Below, in pieces: positions 1 to 11,107 of a DNA stretch of 64,000 nt. The position numbers and the translations under genes are program-made. The stretch comes from Vesta saturnalis (lineage: Eukaryota > Arthropoda > Insecta > Coleoptera > Lampyridae), in contig JARFJB010001976.1 of the NCBI GenBank assembly GCA_036346205.1, positions 10,948,501-11,012,500 of the forward strand, written 5' to 3'. Position 1 is the stretch's first letter. Every line of letters begins with the position of its first letter. The notes below the pieces were generated by a model. It was not told the DNA's origin. It worked only from the letters and a program-made list of their open reading frames with translations, and did not search any database.

Positions 1-1975
1 TACGGTCCTACAGATTTATTTGCTAATTTAGAGGCAAAATAATGTAACTCATCGAAAAGAGCATAGTTACTCCTCTACACTGTATCTCCTACTTCAAAAG
101 TTGCTAAACGTACCACACTTTGTGTGGTACGTGGGTGTATTTTGTTTGTTACAGACCCTGCCACAGTTCCAGTTTTCCAGATTTTTCAAATGTTCCCTAT
201 CTGTAAATTATACAGCCTCAGCGTCTCTGGCTTAGTCGGTTCTCCATGTGCTGAGCCTTGTAACGCTATCTCTCTACCAAAGTTGGCAAAACGCGGTGTC
301 ATTCTGGTTACGTCATGCCTGCCTGTGCTTATCGAGCAAGCCACCTTCGTAAAATATTTATTAAAATTCAGTTGGTTATCGTCAATAAAGCAAGCTAGCG
401 TCAACAAATCAACAAATACATAATAAAAGGATCATCCTATATCTACTATCAATATGCGTAAACAACCATACCTACAATACACGGCATATGTAACCGCAAT
501 CATTAGACTGAACATATTTACAACAAAAACCTCAATACTCATTAATATGAATTTGAATAATTTACTACAGCTTCCAACAAATCCAAACATCGTCAATTAC
601 ACCAAAAACTCATAACTAAATTCGTGCTTTCAAGCTTCACTACTGACTACACCTAACTTTCCAATTACCTCTTACAACAAAAACTAAAGATATCTTAATT
701 TTTTACTATAATCTTTGCACAGGGTGTTACGGTAAAAATGTTCACTTGGACAAGGTGACAGATAAACCTGGTTTTTGTACGGCTAGCTCGGCGTGCGGGT
801 GAGGGTCTACCGGAAAAGCAGTTTCGTCTCCGTAGGTTACGCTATCTACCAAAGTCGAAATCGGGAAAATGTCACAATAGGTTCCGGTAGGCGCCAGCAC
901 TATTCCAAAAGAACACACCAGGGTGTTTTAAAATGCGAAATAAATGACGGTACGTAGTGGTCTGAATAGCCAACTTACCACACTTACCAAACCGTAACGC
1001 TCGTAGATTCAGGTTTCCGCAATACTGCTTCACCTGAAAGGCTTCAAAATCTGCACCTTAATCTGATCAACTTACCACCGTGCAGCAATAGTCAAATTCG
1101 ATACTCAATACAAAACTCTAAGGTTCCTCTACTTTAAATTACTAATCTCCTTAAACAAGTCAAAATAACACATACCAAACTGACTTCAATTCGGTTACAA
1201 CGCTTTTCTAAACTGGTAAATTACGTTACGTTAACTTAATCTGGTAACAAAACAAAAAAACAAAACTCCAAACCTCTCATTAGAACTCGGCGACGCTTTT
1301 CTATTTGAGCAACATATCATCACCCTTTGTCAAGGCTTAATATTAAAATAATTACTCCAAAATAGTAACTAAGATAAACGTCTATTAACTCAAAATGAAA
1401 CAATTAAAAATTTAAATTTAAACAGCATGTCAATTTGTATAAAATGGTAATCGTCTATTCTTAACTTTTTACCTCATTGAAATCTGGCCAGTAGCAAAAC
1501 TATCTTAAGCTAAATTGTATTCAAAGAAATTCTATAAACTTGAATTACGTCCGTACGCAAATCTTACATAAAAAATAAATGAAAATGAAGGTAAGATTTT
1601 ATTTACCTCCTGCAGAAAATATTAATGGTATCAAAACACCTTAAATAGTTCTAAATAGACAAAGGAAACTGTCCGAGAACGTTAGCAAAATGATGCAATA
1701 AATTCAAAAATAACTACTTCCAACAGGTTCCTTCGTTAACACACAGTACATAAAATATTCCAGATAAAACACAACCAAATTTTATTCTCAAAGGTCGCAA
1801 GACCAACAAACAGAATATAAATTGAATTACCTAGGTCCCACAGGCAAATAGGAGATCATCCTTGCTCTACGAAAGCGTCGTGTAAGGCCCGAGCGGGCCC
1901 ACGGTCTTCAATGTTACTCCTTGATGACGGCAATACTGACTCGCATCCGGTCGCTAACACGTATTCAACTTGATT
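1..1975. other. Non-coding, G-poor sequence with no recognised gene
   Basis: Only short open frames occur here and none shows a recognisable domain. The frames at about 124-423 (plus) and 186-407 (minus) overlap each other and look like chance. The plus strand is poor in G and rich in A and C over most of the stretch, as is often seen in the non-coding parts of retroelements, but I cannot name an element. An 11-bp perfect hairpin at 108-132 is listed separately. Confidence 0.5.
108..132. repeat. Perfect 11-bp inverted repeat with 3-nt loop
   Basis: ACGTACCACAC, then TTT, then its exact reverse complement. It may be a hairpin terminus of a mobile element or chance. No matching partner was found nearby. 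Confidence 0.6.
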
Positions 1976-2935
1976 TTAAATTAATTTACAATAATGCCTC
2001 GTAACTTATTGAAGCAGCATTAACTAGTTTAGATTACTTTAATAATTTCTTTTAACTCAAAGTTGTTAAGGTTCGACAAACAAAAGAAAACACTCACAGT
2101 TTACCTTAGTGAGTTTAATTACAAACAGAACAACCTTAAACAGTACGTGTGGTTGGGTGTTCGTTCACTACGTTCACTTAATTCTTAGGAAAGGGTTTCT
2201 AATTATATCTCGTTGATGACGAAATTCAATAGTCCTTGGGTTCGCAAAAAAAACAAGAACCAAACTTCTATCATAAACGCACTCGAAGATGCCGTTATTC
2301 TCCAATAAACTAAATTAATGAGCGAGCCCGGTTGAAATGTTACTTCACAAAAATATCTCAAACTTGGTTATATTCGACTAATCTTGCAAGTCTTCAACGC
2401 TACTTAAATAAATTTCACTAGGAGCTCGCACAATGATGAAACCCCAAATTCCGCACACTCACACGACTTCACGCGTCAAAAGCTTAGGACCGAGTCCTTC
2501 CTTTCAAAATCACTTTTTCGCCATATTAAAAAACGTTCCTTCCATACAAATTCAATTAGACAAACCAATAAACCATTTTAATTTTAAAATTTTATAAATT
2601 ACGATGATATTCACAAGGCAAAACTCATCGCATTTCCTTCGAACGGCACAGAAATGTTATAAAGGAACCAATGACCTATTACTTATATAGATAAACCAAC
2701 ATTGACTCTAATTGTTCCTCTGAACAATGCACACGGACCAACGGATAAAAACTCTTTGTAACGAAACTATAAGAAAATCAAACTTTATTTTAATAACTCC
2801 CAACATGATTCCAATAAATGAAAATTGTATTAAAATCCAAAATAATAGTTCTATTAATGAAATTACTAACTATAAAGATAGTACACAATGCACATTCAAA
2901 AATTCTTTACATACAGCGTGACATAAAGCAAACTT
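1976..2935. repeat. First copy of a ~1-kb duplicated segment
   Basis: This segment matches 3425-4400 in the same orientation. Shared blocks include the sequence around CTAGGAGCTC and GATGAAACCCC (2420-2445 against 3831-3850) and AATGAGCGAGCCCGG (2319 against 3731). Differences are dominated by many small insertions and deletions, not substitutions, which is unusual for an aged tandem duplication and typical of noisy consensus sequence. Confidence 0.75.
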
Positions 2936-3378
2936 ATTACTCAGTAAGTTAACAAAAAAAAGAAAAGTCAACTAATTAAATAAATAATAATAAATTAAAT
3001 ATATACACTTTAAATTATACAAAAATATCAATATAACTAGATAAACGAATTAACAAAAGAAAAATAAAAAAATAAAAAAAAAAAAAAAATAAAAAAAACA
3101 AATTTAAACAAATAAAACCAAAAAAAAAAAATAAAAATAAACAAAAAATAAAAAAAAAAATTACCTAAAATTTAATAAAAAAAATAAAATAATAAATTAT
3201 AAAAAAAAAAATAATTAATAAAAAAATTATATTATAAATAAAAAAATTAAATTAAAAATAAAAAAATTAAAAATTATAATTAAAAAAAATAAAAAAAATT
3301 AAATAAAAAAAAAATTTATTAAATAAAAAAAAAATAAAAAAAATAAAAAAAAAAAAAATTTTTAAAAATAAAAAAACG
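2936..3378. repeat. A/T-only low-complexity stretch
   Basis: This is almost pure A and T, mainly A-runs broken by single T, with G and C nearly absent. It sits exactly between the two copies of the 1-kb duplication. It could be a true satellite-like AT tract, but a poorly polished assembly joint explains it and the flanking indel-rich copies together. Confidence 0.7.
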
Positions 3379-3424
3379 ACAGTCTTCGATGTACTAATAG
3401 AATAATACTCAAATCCTACCACGT

Positions 3425-4400
3425 ATTAACATATTTAAATTAATTTACAAAATGTCTCGTAACTTATTGAAGCAGATTAACTAGTTTAGATCACTTTAAT
3501 AATCTTTTAACTCAAAGTTGTTAAGTCGAAAAAAAAAAAACACAGTTTACCTTAGTGAGTTTAATTACAAACAGAACAATAAACATATGTGTTATTTACT
3601 ACATTATTAATTCTTAGGAAAGGGTTCTCTAATATATATTTGATACAAATTAATAGTCCTTGGGTTCGCATACAAAAAACAACAAACTTTATCATAAACG
3701 ACTAAAGATGCTTATTCTCAATAAATAAATAATGAGCGAGCCCGGTTGAAATGTTACTTCACAAAAATATCCTAAACTTGGTTATATTCGACTAATCTTG
3801 CAAGTCTTCAACGCTACTTAAATAAATTTCACTAGGAGCTCACAATGATGAAACCCCAAATTCCGCACACTCACACAGACTTCACGCGTCAAAAGCTTAG
3901 GACCGAGTCCTCTTCCTTTCAAAATCACTTTTTCGCCATATTAAAAAACGTTCCTTCCATACAAATTCAATTAGACAAACCAATAAACCATTTTAATTTT
4001 AAAATTTTCACCCCTAAATATACGATGATATCTCGACTGAAGGCGAAGGAACTGCTACGTTCGCATTTCCTTCGACACGGCACAGAAATGTTATTGCAAA
4101 GGTCAACCAATCGCCCACCCGTATTACTTATATAGATGAAAACCAACATTCCGACTCTCCAATTGTTCCTCTGAACGAATGCGAATACGGCACCAACGCG
4201 ATAACAACACTTCTTTGTAACGAAACTATAAGAAAATCAAACGAATTTATCTTAATAACATCCCAAACATGATTCGCAATAAACTGAAAATTGTATTCAA
4301 AATCCCAAAACTACACTGAGTTCTATTAATGAAATTACGTAACTACTATAAAGATAGTACACAATTGCACATTCCAAAATTCTTTACATACAGGACCTAT
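3425..4400. repeat. Second copy of the ~1-kb duplicated segment
   Basis: Partner of 1976-2935. It keeps extra bases at several points where the first copy is shorter (for example around 4010-4060) and lacks bases at others (3590-3660). The short open frame 3845-4135 spans this repeat and shows no known domain. Confidence 0.75.
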
Positions 4401-4563
4401 ACAAGCAAAACATTTATTACCTACAGTAAGTTCCTCAACAAAAAAAAGAAAAGATTCGGAATGAATAAATAAATAAAAATAATAAAAATTACCCAATACG
4501 TATACACGGTGTTCAAAATACTGACAACGGTGAAAACTCATGTCAATACAAAGCAAAAAAAAC

Positions 4564-5126
<563 letters not shown>

Positions 5127-6722
5127 TTATTCAGCTTCTCTATTGCAATTTACGCATAGAACTTTGTCGACAGAATGCTCATTACAAACGGGTTTTGAAC
5201 ACTGATTGCAACATTTCCTTGTTTTCCGTCTTCTTTTTGAGCTCTCTTGACAAAAATAACAAGAGCCGACTACTTTACGACGTCCTGAAGTATCACGCTG
5301 GATGGGATTTTCTGACAGAACTTCAGGTTTTTCAAAAAGTTGCCGTCCCAAAAACCATTTCTACTGAATTTCTCGTAAAATGATTGGCCATAACTCTTGG
5401 TAATTTGCATCTGATATGAATGGCAGGCATACATAAATCGCTAGCTAGGGCTTTGAGAAATAATCTGCGTTTATCAGTAGATTTTATGCCTGGGTTGTTT
5501 TCTTTGTCAATTACATAAGAAGCTAAACCGCCAATATCTATCATATTGTATAAAAATGCCAAAGACCAACGATTGGTTCTCCGCTTTACTGTATTTTCTG
5601 ACAGCATTTTGTCCATTGTATCTACCCCGCCTTTAGTATATATTTATTTTAGTATATATTTTATAATTTCAGGTTTCGCGGTTTCCGTGTTTTCTACTTC
5701 ACCTGTGACATGCATAGAAGACAGTAGAATTACTACCTTCTTTTTCTTCGGCACATACGAGCAAAGCGTTGCATTTCTGTTGTAAACAAAATTAGTGGAA
5801 TTGATTGGCCTTTCTTCAGATGCTTGCATTTTGGCAGACAAAAATGACTTGTTTTTTCTGACAGTACCCACTAGAGTTAGGTTCCACAAATCCAAAGTTT
5901 TTGCAAGTTGCAACGTAGTAAAAAAATTGTCGGTTGTCACGTTTCTTCCTGTTATATTTAGAAACCAGATCAAGGACTGTACGTTCTCCCACATTTGTTT
6001 GTCTTCCTCCTTCAGGTGGCTTTCCTGTGTAGAGCTGGCCTTGTAAGGGGTATGCAGTTTTTGATTCCGCATTTCGCAGGTTTTGAAGGGATGTATTGTG
6101 TAAATTTAGTGTGTCCTCTGTAGGGAAAAAGTTGCTCGTACACTGTTATGCATTCATTAGGCTGATAGTTTTTTTGCAGGTTTTTGTTTAGCACTTCCCA
6201 TGTATCCCGAATCGGGGCAGCTTTATCCGTTTTAGCACGTTCACTCCGAGATTATCAAAACGGATAAAACGTAACAACAATTTAAATCGATCGCGTGACA
6301 TTGCAGCACGTATAACAGTCAATGACTCCAATTTCCACATTTCAGATACGTGCTCTCTGTTTGACTTATGTACACCTGTTGCGATCAGTATTCCAAAAAA
6401 AGCATTCAGCTCATGCTCGGTAAATGGATGGAATACTTTTGATGGCGGCCTATTTCCAACTGGAGCGTTTCTAATATCTTTTTGTTATAGTCTTTAACAA
6501 CCTGTCTTCCTTTTAGGTTAGTCTCTTTTAAAGTTATAGAACGTATTTCATCACTAATAAATAATCTGAACAACTGTTTTGGAGTGAGGGAAGAAGTAAA
6601 TGTAGGAGCTCAAAATCTACCTCTTAAAATATTTAGCCGCAGTGTTTGTGATGTTCGTTGGGGAGTATCACTCCATTCTGAACCATCTTTGCATTTTGTA
6701 GTTACAGGACCGTCTGTAGGCT
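5127..6722 (-). pseudogene. piggyBac transposase, copy 1: catalytic and C-terminal part
   Basis: This is the minus-strand remnant of a piggyBac (DDE_Tnp_1_7) transposase, which normally cuts and pastes its element at TTAA. Reading from 6722 down, the N-terminal part of the catalytic region (FFGILIATGVHKS, SEMW, SRDRF) is at 6220-6480. The segment around the first catalytic aspartate reads ITVYEQLFPYRGHT at 6130-6180. The second-aspartate segment (TTDNFF) is at 5930, and a cysteine-rich C-terminal domain (CYFCQESSKRRRKTRKCCNQC) is at 5190-5270. The reading frame is broken in at least four places. The residue expected to be the first catalytic Asp is Tyr, so this copy should be dead. Its acidic N-terminus lies beyond the inserted LINE at 9736-10020. 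Confidence 0.92.
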
Positions 6723-6723
6723 G

Positions 6724-9700
6724 TATTACTTACTTACTTACTTAACCTTCACGCCATTCCCTTGCGGGGCAGGCAAAACAATCGCTGCCTCTTATTTATT
6801 TTTCATTCACATTCTTTCTCCATGCTTTCCTATCTCCGCATACCTCCCTAGTTTCCGCAAGATTCATACAAAGTCTCTGACACACCCTTTTGTTTTTAGA
6901 ACTCCTTACCTTTCTTTCCTTTATCATAGATTCTACTACATTCAGCCAAGTTTTACGCGGACTACCAGGGCCGGCCTTTCCCCTATATATTTGTTTCGTT
7001 AATCTTACGTAGTTCATTCTCTCAATGTGACCAAACCAACGTAATGTACAACTTTTATATCTATCCATCATCGTCTTTTACTCACCACACTCCGTCATTA
7101 TGCATTCATTCTTCATATTGTCCCTTTCTCGTTTTACCACATGCGCTTCTCAGGAATCTCATACCCACGGCTTTATTTTTCTTTCGTGCTTTTTTTGACA
7201 TACCCATGTCTCACTTCCATACAGTACTGACGGGACGAATACGCCATTATAGATTGCTCGTTTCGCAGCTAGGCTTATGCTTTCATTTCTCATTATCGTC
7301 CACATACTTCCAATCACTTTCCTTCCAGCATTGACCCTTCGACCAATCTCGCTCTCAATTGTACCATCTGCAGTAAACATTCTACCGAGATATAGCATTT
7401 CGTCCACTTGCTCCACAGTTTCATCTTAGTTTTGTTCACGTTTATCTTTAGGTCCATGCTCTCACAGACTGTATCAAACTTCCTCAGAGCGGTTTGTAGA
7501 TCATCCGCATTGTCACTTAATAAGACTGTCATCTGCATACACCAGAAGTCGTACATTTACGTCACCAATCATTACACTATTTGTATCGGTACATGCTTGT
7601 CTAAGACATTTATCCATGTATACATTGAACAACCACGGTGACATCACACAGCCTTGTCGCACTCCTTGCTCAATCTTAACGTATTAACTCACACCTCCTC
7701 TCACCATAACACATGCCCGACTACCGTTGTATACTGCCCTTATTCCACTTATTAGACCTTTATTTACGCCATATTCATTTAATATTTCCCACAGCTTCTC
7801 CCTATTCACTCTGTCATATGTTTTCTCCAGATCTACAAACGCACAGTACAACTTCCTTTTTATCTTTAAACACTTTTCGATCACCAGCAACTATCTGATC
7901 GACAAATCCTCTCTCTGGCATGAAGCCACCTTGCACATCCCAAATCTTAGTTTGTGTAGTTTATCGTACTCTATCAATCAGTATTCTTCCAAATACTTTA
8001 CCAGGCACGCTGAGCAAGCTTCTTCCTCTGTAGTTCTTACAATCACTCTTGTTCCCCTTACCCTTATGCAATGGTACAATGATCGCGCTCTTCCAATGAC
8101 TCGGCACTTTTCCATACATAATGCATACATTGAATAATTCACACAATCTTCGTATAAGCTTTGCACCACCATACTTGAGCATTTCACCAGTGATTTTATC
8201 TACGCCTGCTCCCTTGCCGTTTTTTAACCTTCCTACCGTTTTCTCTGCCTCATTTATTCCAATATCCTTCTCAGTTTCATTCGTCATTTCTTCTATATTC
8301 TCCTTATTTAAACCTGCAGTCTTATTTTCCTCACTACTGTACAGCTTTTCGAAATATTCTTGCCAGCATTTCCTCACTTCACAATCGCCCCATACTATTT
8401 CGTTTCTAGCATTCATCACTCCTGCAGCGTTCTGTTTTGGCCCACGTTTTGTATTTTTGACCCATTTCCAGAAGAGTTTTTTGTTTCCCTCAAAATCATT
8501 CTGCATTTTCTCTCCTTCCACAGCCATCACTTCCTCTTTACTTATTCTCACTTCCTCCTTCGCTTCTTTATTTCTTAATCTGTACACCTCACACAATCGC
8601 TTCTTCTCAGTCTCATTTTTTTGCAACAATCATTGCCATGTACGCATTTTTTTTCTTACATACTGCCTTTTTAACCGACTCATTCCACGAAGCACATTTT
8701 TCTGTCTACTTACAGTCACTCTTCCACATAATCGCATGGCACAATAGACAATAGAGTTTTTCAAGCTTATCCATGCACTTTCAACGTCAGTGTCTTTAAT
8801 TTGTTCGTTCCACACTGTTTCATTCACATTCAATTCTTTACTCACAGTATCTGCGTATTTCATTCTCTCACCATTATCCACTAGTTTCTCAACCCTAATT
8901 CTGGACGTTCGCACTACGTTTGCTTTCCTTCTCCAGACCCACTTTTGCCCTAAACACACTCGATACAACCAAAAGTGGTCCGATCCACACTCCGCTCCGC
9001 GCATTACTTTTGTGTCTTTCACCAGGTTTCTAAGCCGTTCATCATACACTATCAAGTCTATCATACTTTTAGATTCCCTCTTTGCTATGTGTACATATGC
9101 ACATTTTTATGTTTAAACCACGTATTGGATACAAACAGGCTTCTCTCCACACAGATGTTCAGCAGGTGTTCACCGTTCTCATTGATTATTTGGTCTTCGA
9201 ACTTTCCTAGAACGCGTTCACTATGTTCTCTCTGTACACCCACCCATCAATTCATATCCCCTACTATAATCACTCTTTCGTTTGGCTTACATACGTTCAA
9301 CACGTTCTCTACTTCATTCCAGAAGTTCTCACGCTCCTGGTCTCTTTCTCCATTCACCGGTGCATAGCATGCAATAAGAAAAATTCTTCGAAACTCTACT
9401 TTTATTCTAACCCATATTACCCGGGGAGATACCAATTTGTACTGTTTAACACATCTTTTCGCTCTTTCACTTATGATCATCCCAACTCCTTTTGCTCCAT
9501 GCACTTCTGTCTCAACTCCTGACCATAGTGCCAGGCTGCCATCCTCCATCTCCACAGCATCCTTTCCTTTGCGCTCTCCGATACACACAGAATATCAAGG
9601 TGTCTTTCGTACAGTACATTCGCAATTTCAAATTCTTTACCATGCATACCTCTAACATTCCACATACCGACGCGCCATTCATTCCTTACACGATCGTCAG

Positions 9701-9735
9701 CAACGGGGCCTGTCTGTTTCGACCTTGACCGCCCC
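6724..9735 (-). mobile_element. Non-LTR retrotransposon (RTE/RTE-X-like LINE) inserted in piggyBac copy 1
   Basis: The element reads on the minus strand. A (GTAA)n tail forms its 3' end (TTAC repeats on the plus strand, 6724-6745). An APE-type endonuclease lies at about 9250-9665 (WNVRG, CYAPVNGERDQER, VGDMN), and a GSDH motif is at about 8978. The reverse transcriptase spans about 8210 down to 7160, with NGKGAGVDKI, YADD at 7529-7540 and a C-terminal WFGHIER segment at about 7030. Many frameshifts and stops break the frame, for example at 7550 and 7890. The domain order fits a single-ORF LINE with a short 3' UTR and microsatellite tail. Clade assignment is by motif resemblance only. I saw no clear target-site duplication, so the 5' boundary is approximate. 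Confidence 0.88.
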
Positions 9736-10020
9736 TTGTAGCCAGGTCGATCCTAGGCAGTTGTATTGTTTTCTTGAGTAATACCATAGCGAGCAGACCC
9801 GTTACTGGCCAAATCGTGTCCCGCATTAATTCTTTAATGTCGCTTTCATTGTAATTGCTTTCTCCTTCAACTACCAAATCCATTTCAACATCAGATGCTT
9901 CCAAGTCTTGGTCGTCAGGATCAGGAACGTATTTGTCTTCATCAGATGGCTCAAAGGGCTCTTCGGGATTTTCATCTGACATATACGCTAGCTGCCCAAG
10001 CTCTTCTGATGTCAGCCTGA
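9736..10020 (-). pseudogene. piggyBac transposase, copy 1: acidic N-terminal part
   Basis: The minus-strand frame reads GQLAYMSDENPEEPF, then a run of Asp/Glu (9830-9970), then a basic stretch. This is the usual composition of a piggyBac N-terminus, rich in SD/ED pairs. It lies directly upstream of the LINE, whose other side resumes piggyBac coding, so the two parts flank one insertion. An AG splice acceptor (TTTCAG or ACATCAG) just upstream at about 10008-10020 suggests a preceding exon, which I could not place in a consistent phase. Confidence 0.72.
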
Positions 10021-10035
10021 AATATCAATTTTTTA

Positions 10036-10362
10036 TCTAATATATAAAATTCTCGTGTCGCGGTGTTTATTACCAAACTCCTCCGAAACGGCTCGACCGA
10101 TTTTTATGAAATTTTTTGTGCATATCGGGTAGGTCTGAGAATCGGTCAACATGCCCCTAAATGTTAAGGGTGGTCCTACCCAAAAATTTTTTTTTATTTT
10201 TTGAACAAAATTTTTTGTTTTTATTTTTTTATGATTCAGCATTGAAACATATATACAACCCTAAATTTTCACCCTTCTACGATCAACCCCTGTTTTTTAA
10301 TCGCAAAAAATATTTCCTAGAAATAATGTATATGGCACAACAACGTTTGCCGGGTCAGCTAG
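10036..10362 (+). mobile_element. Non-autonomous Helitron, 327 bp, complete ends
   Basis: It begins TCTAATATATAAAATTC and ends GGGTCAGCTAG, flanked by A (10035) and T (10363), as expected for Helitron insertion between A and T without target duplication. A short stem (GGCA...TGCC, about 10334-10352) precedes the CTAG end by ten bases, matching the 3' hairpin of Helitrons. It has no coding capacity, so mobilisation would need Rep/helicase supplied elsewhere. It sits immediately upstream of the piggyBac N-terminal exon. Confidence 0.85.
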
Positions 10363-10855
10363 TAACTTTATATGTTTCTTTATTTACCTGTACTACTGTA
10401 TGAAAGTGATTTTTACTAACTCGTGTGATTTTCTCACTCGGCTTTTGCCTCTTATGTCAACATTCACGCTCGCTAAAAAAACGCCACTTTCATCTATTGT
10501 ATTGAAATATTATTTAAACCCACATAAATATTTCACGGTAATTACTCAAAGCTTATTAAAGTGAAATATAATTTACCTGGTTCATCTCCATTTTGGTTTT
10601 GAAGCACTTGTACTTGACCCAGCCTCTTTATCACACAATTTACTATAGGTATGCACGTGTTCCTAGTTCAACGCTTTAATCACAACTGATATAAACCATA
10701 GAGCCTTGCCAATAATTCGATTTTGCGAGTTTATTCTTGTTTAACGCACGATTTTAGTGCATGGGTACACGGCCCGTCATGTAACGATGTTTTTTTATCC
10801 AGACACATAAAGCTTAATTACCTCACCTATATCACTGCCAATAATATGATGTGCT
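10363..10855. other. Unassigned stretch between Helitron and Copia
   Basis: This is probably the 5' region of piggyBac copy 1. A minus-strand GT donor (CCAG|GTAAAT, about 10572-10579) follows a short open stretch, but neither phase joins cleanly to the exon at 10020. No terminal repeat or TTAA end could be assigned. Confidence 0.3.
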
Positions 10856-11014
10856 TGTTGAATGTAGCACTATAATTCTCTATTTTTGTACACTTTATAG
10901 GTTATACGTTTTATTTTGTACCACTGTAGTTGTATGGATTTGTTTTTGTTCTTTTAATTTTGACGTATAAAATATACTTGTCACATAACATCCTATTTTA
11001 TTTCTGGTATTTCA
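10856..11014 (+). repeat. Copia 5' LTR
   Basis: 159 bp, TG...CA ends. 153 of 159 positions are identical to the 3' LTR. Confidence 0.93.
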
Positions 11015-11018
11015 AAAA

Positions 11019-11033
11019 GTTATGGCCCCAGGA
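11019..11033 (+). promoter_or_regulatory. Copia primer-binding site
   Basis: GTTATGGCCCCAGG starts five bases after the LTR. It matches, with one mismatch, the complement of the anticodon-stem region of initiator tRNA-Met, the internal (half-tRNA) priming site known from Drosophila Copia-type elements. Confidence 0.75.
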
Positions 11034-11107
11034 GAATGCCGTTAATTTTAATACGGAGAGTGATATTTAAAGTATAAAGAACATCAGAATTGCTGAAAGG
11101 TAATATC

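Noticed and set aside
6724..6745. Telomere-like TTAC repeats
   Set aside because: They are the short 3' tail of the minus-strand LINE, not a telomeric array.
8121..8747. 208-codon plus-strand frame rich in Phe, Ser and Leu
   Set aside because: It is the antisense shadow of the LINE reverse transcriptase on the minus strand.
10572..10620. First exon of piggyBac copy 1 with a GT donor
   Set aside because: No acceptor joins it in phase with the N-terminal frame without a stop, except through an alternative acceptor, so it is too uncertain.
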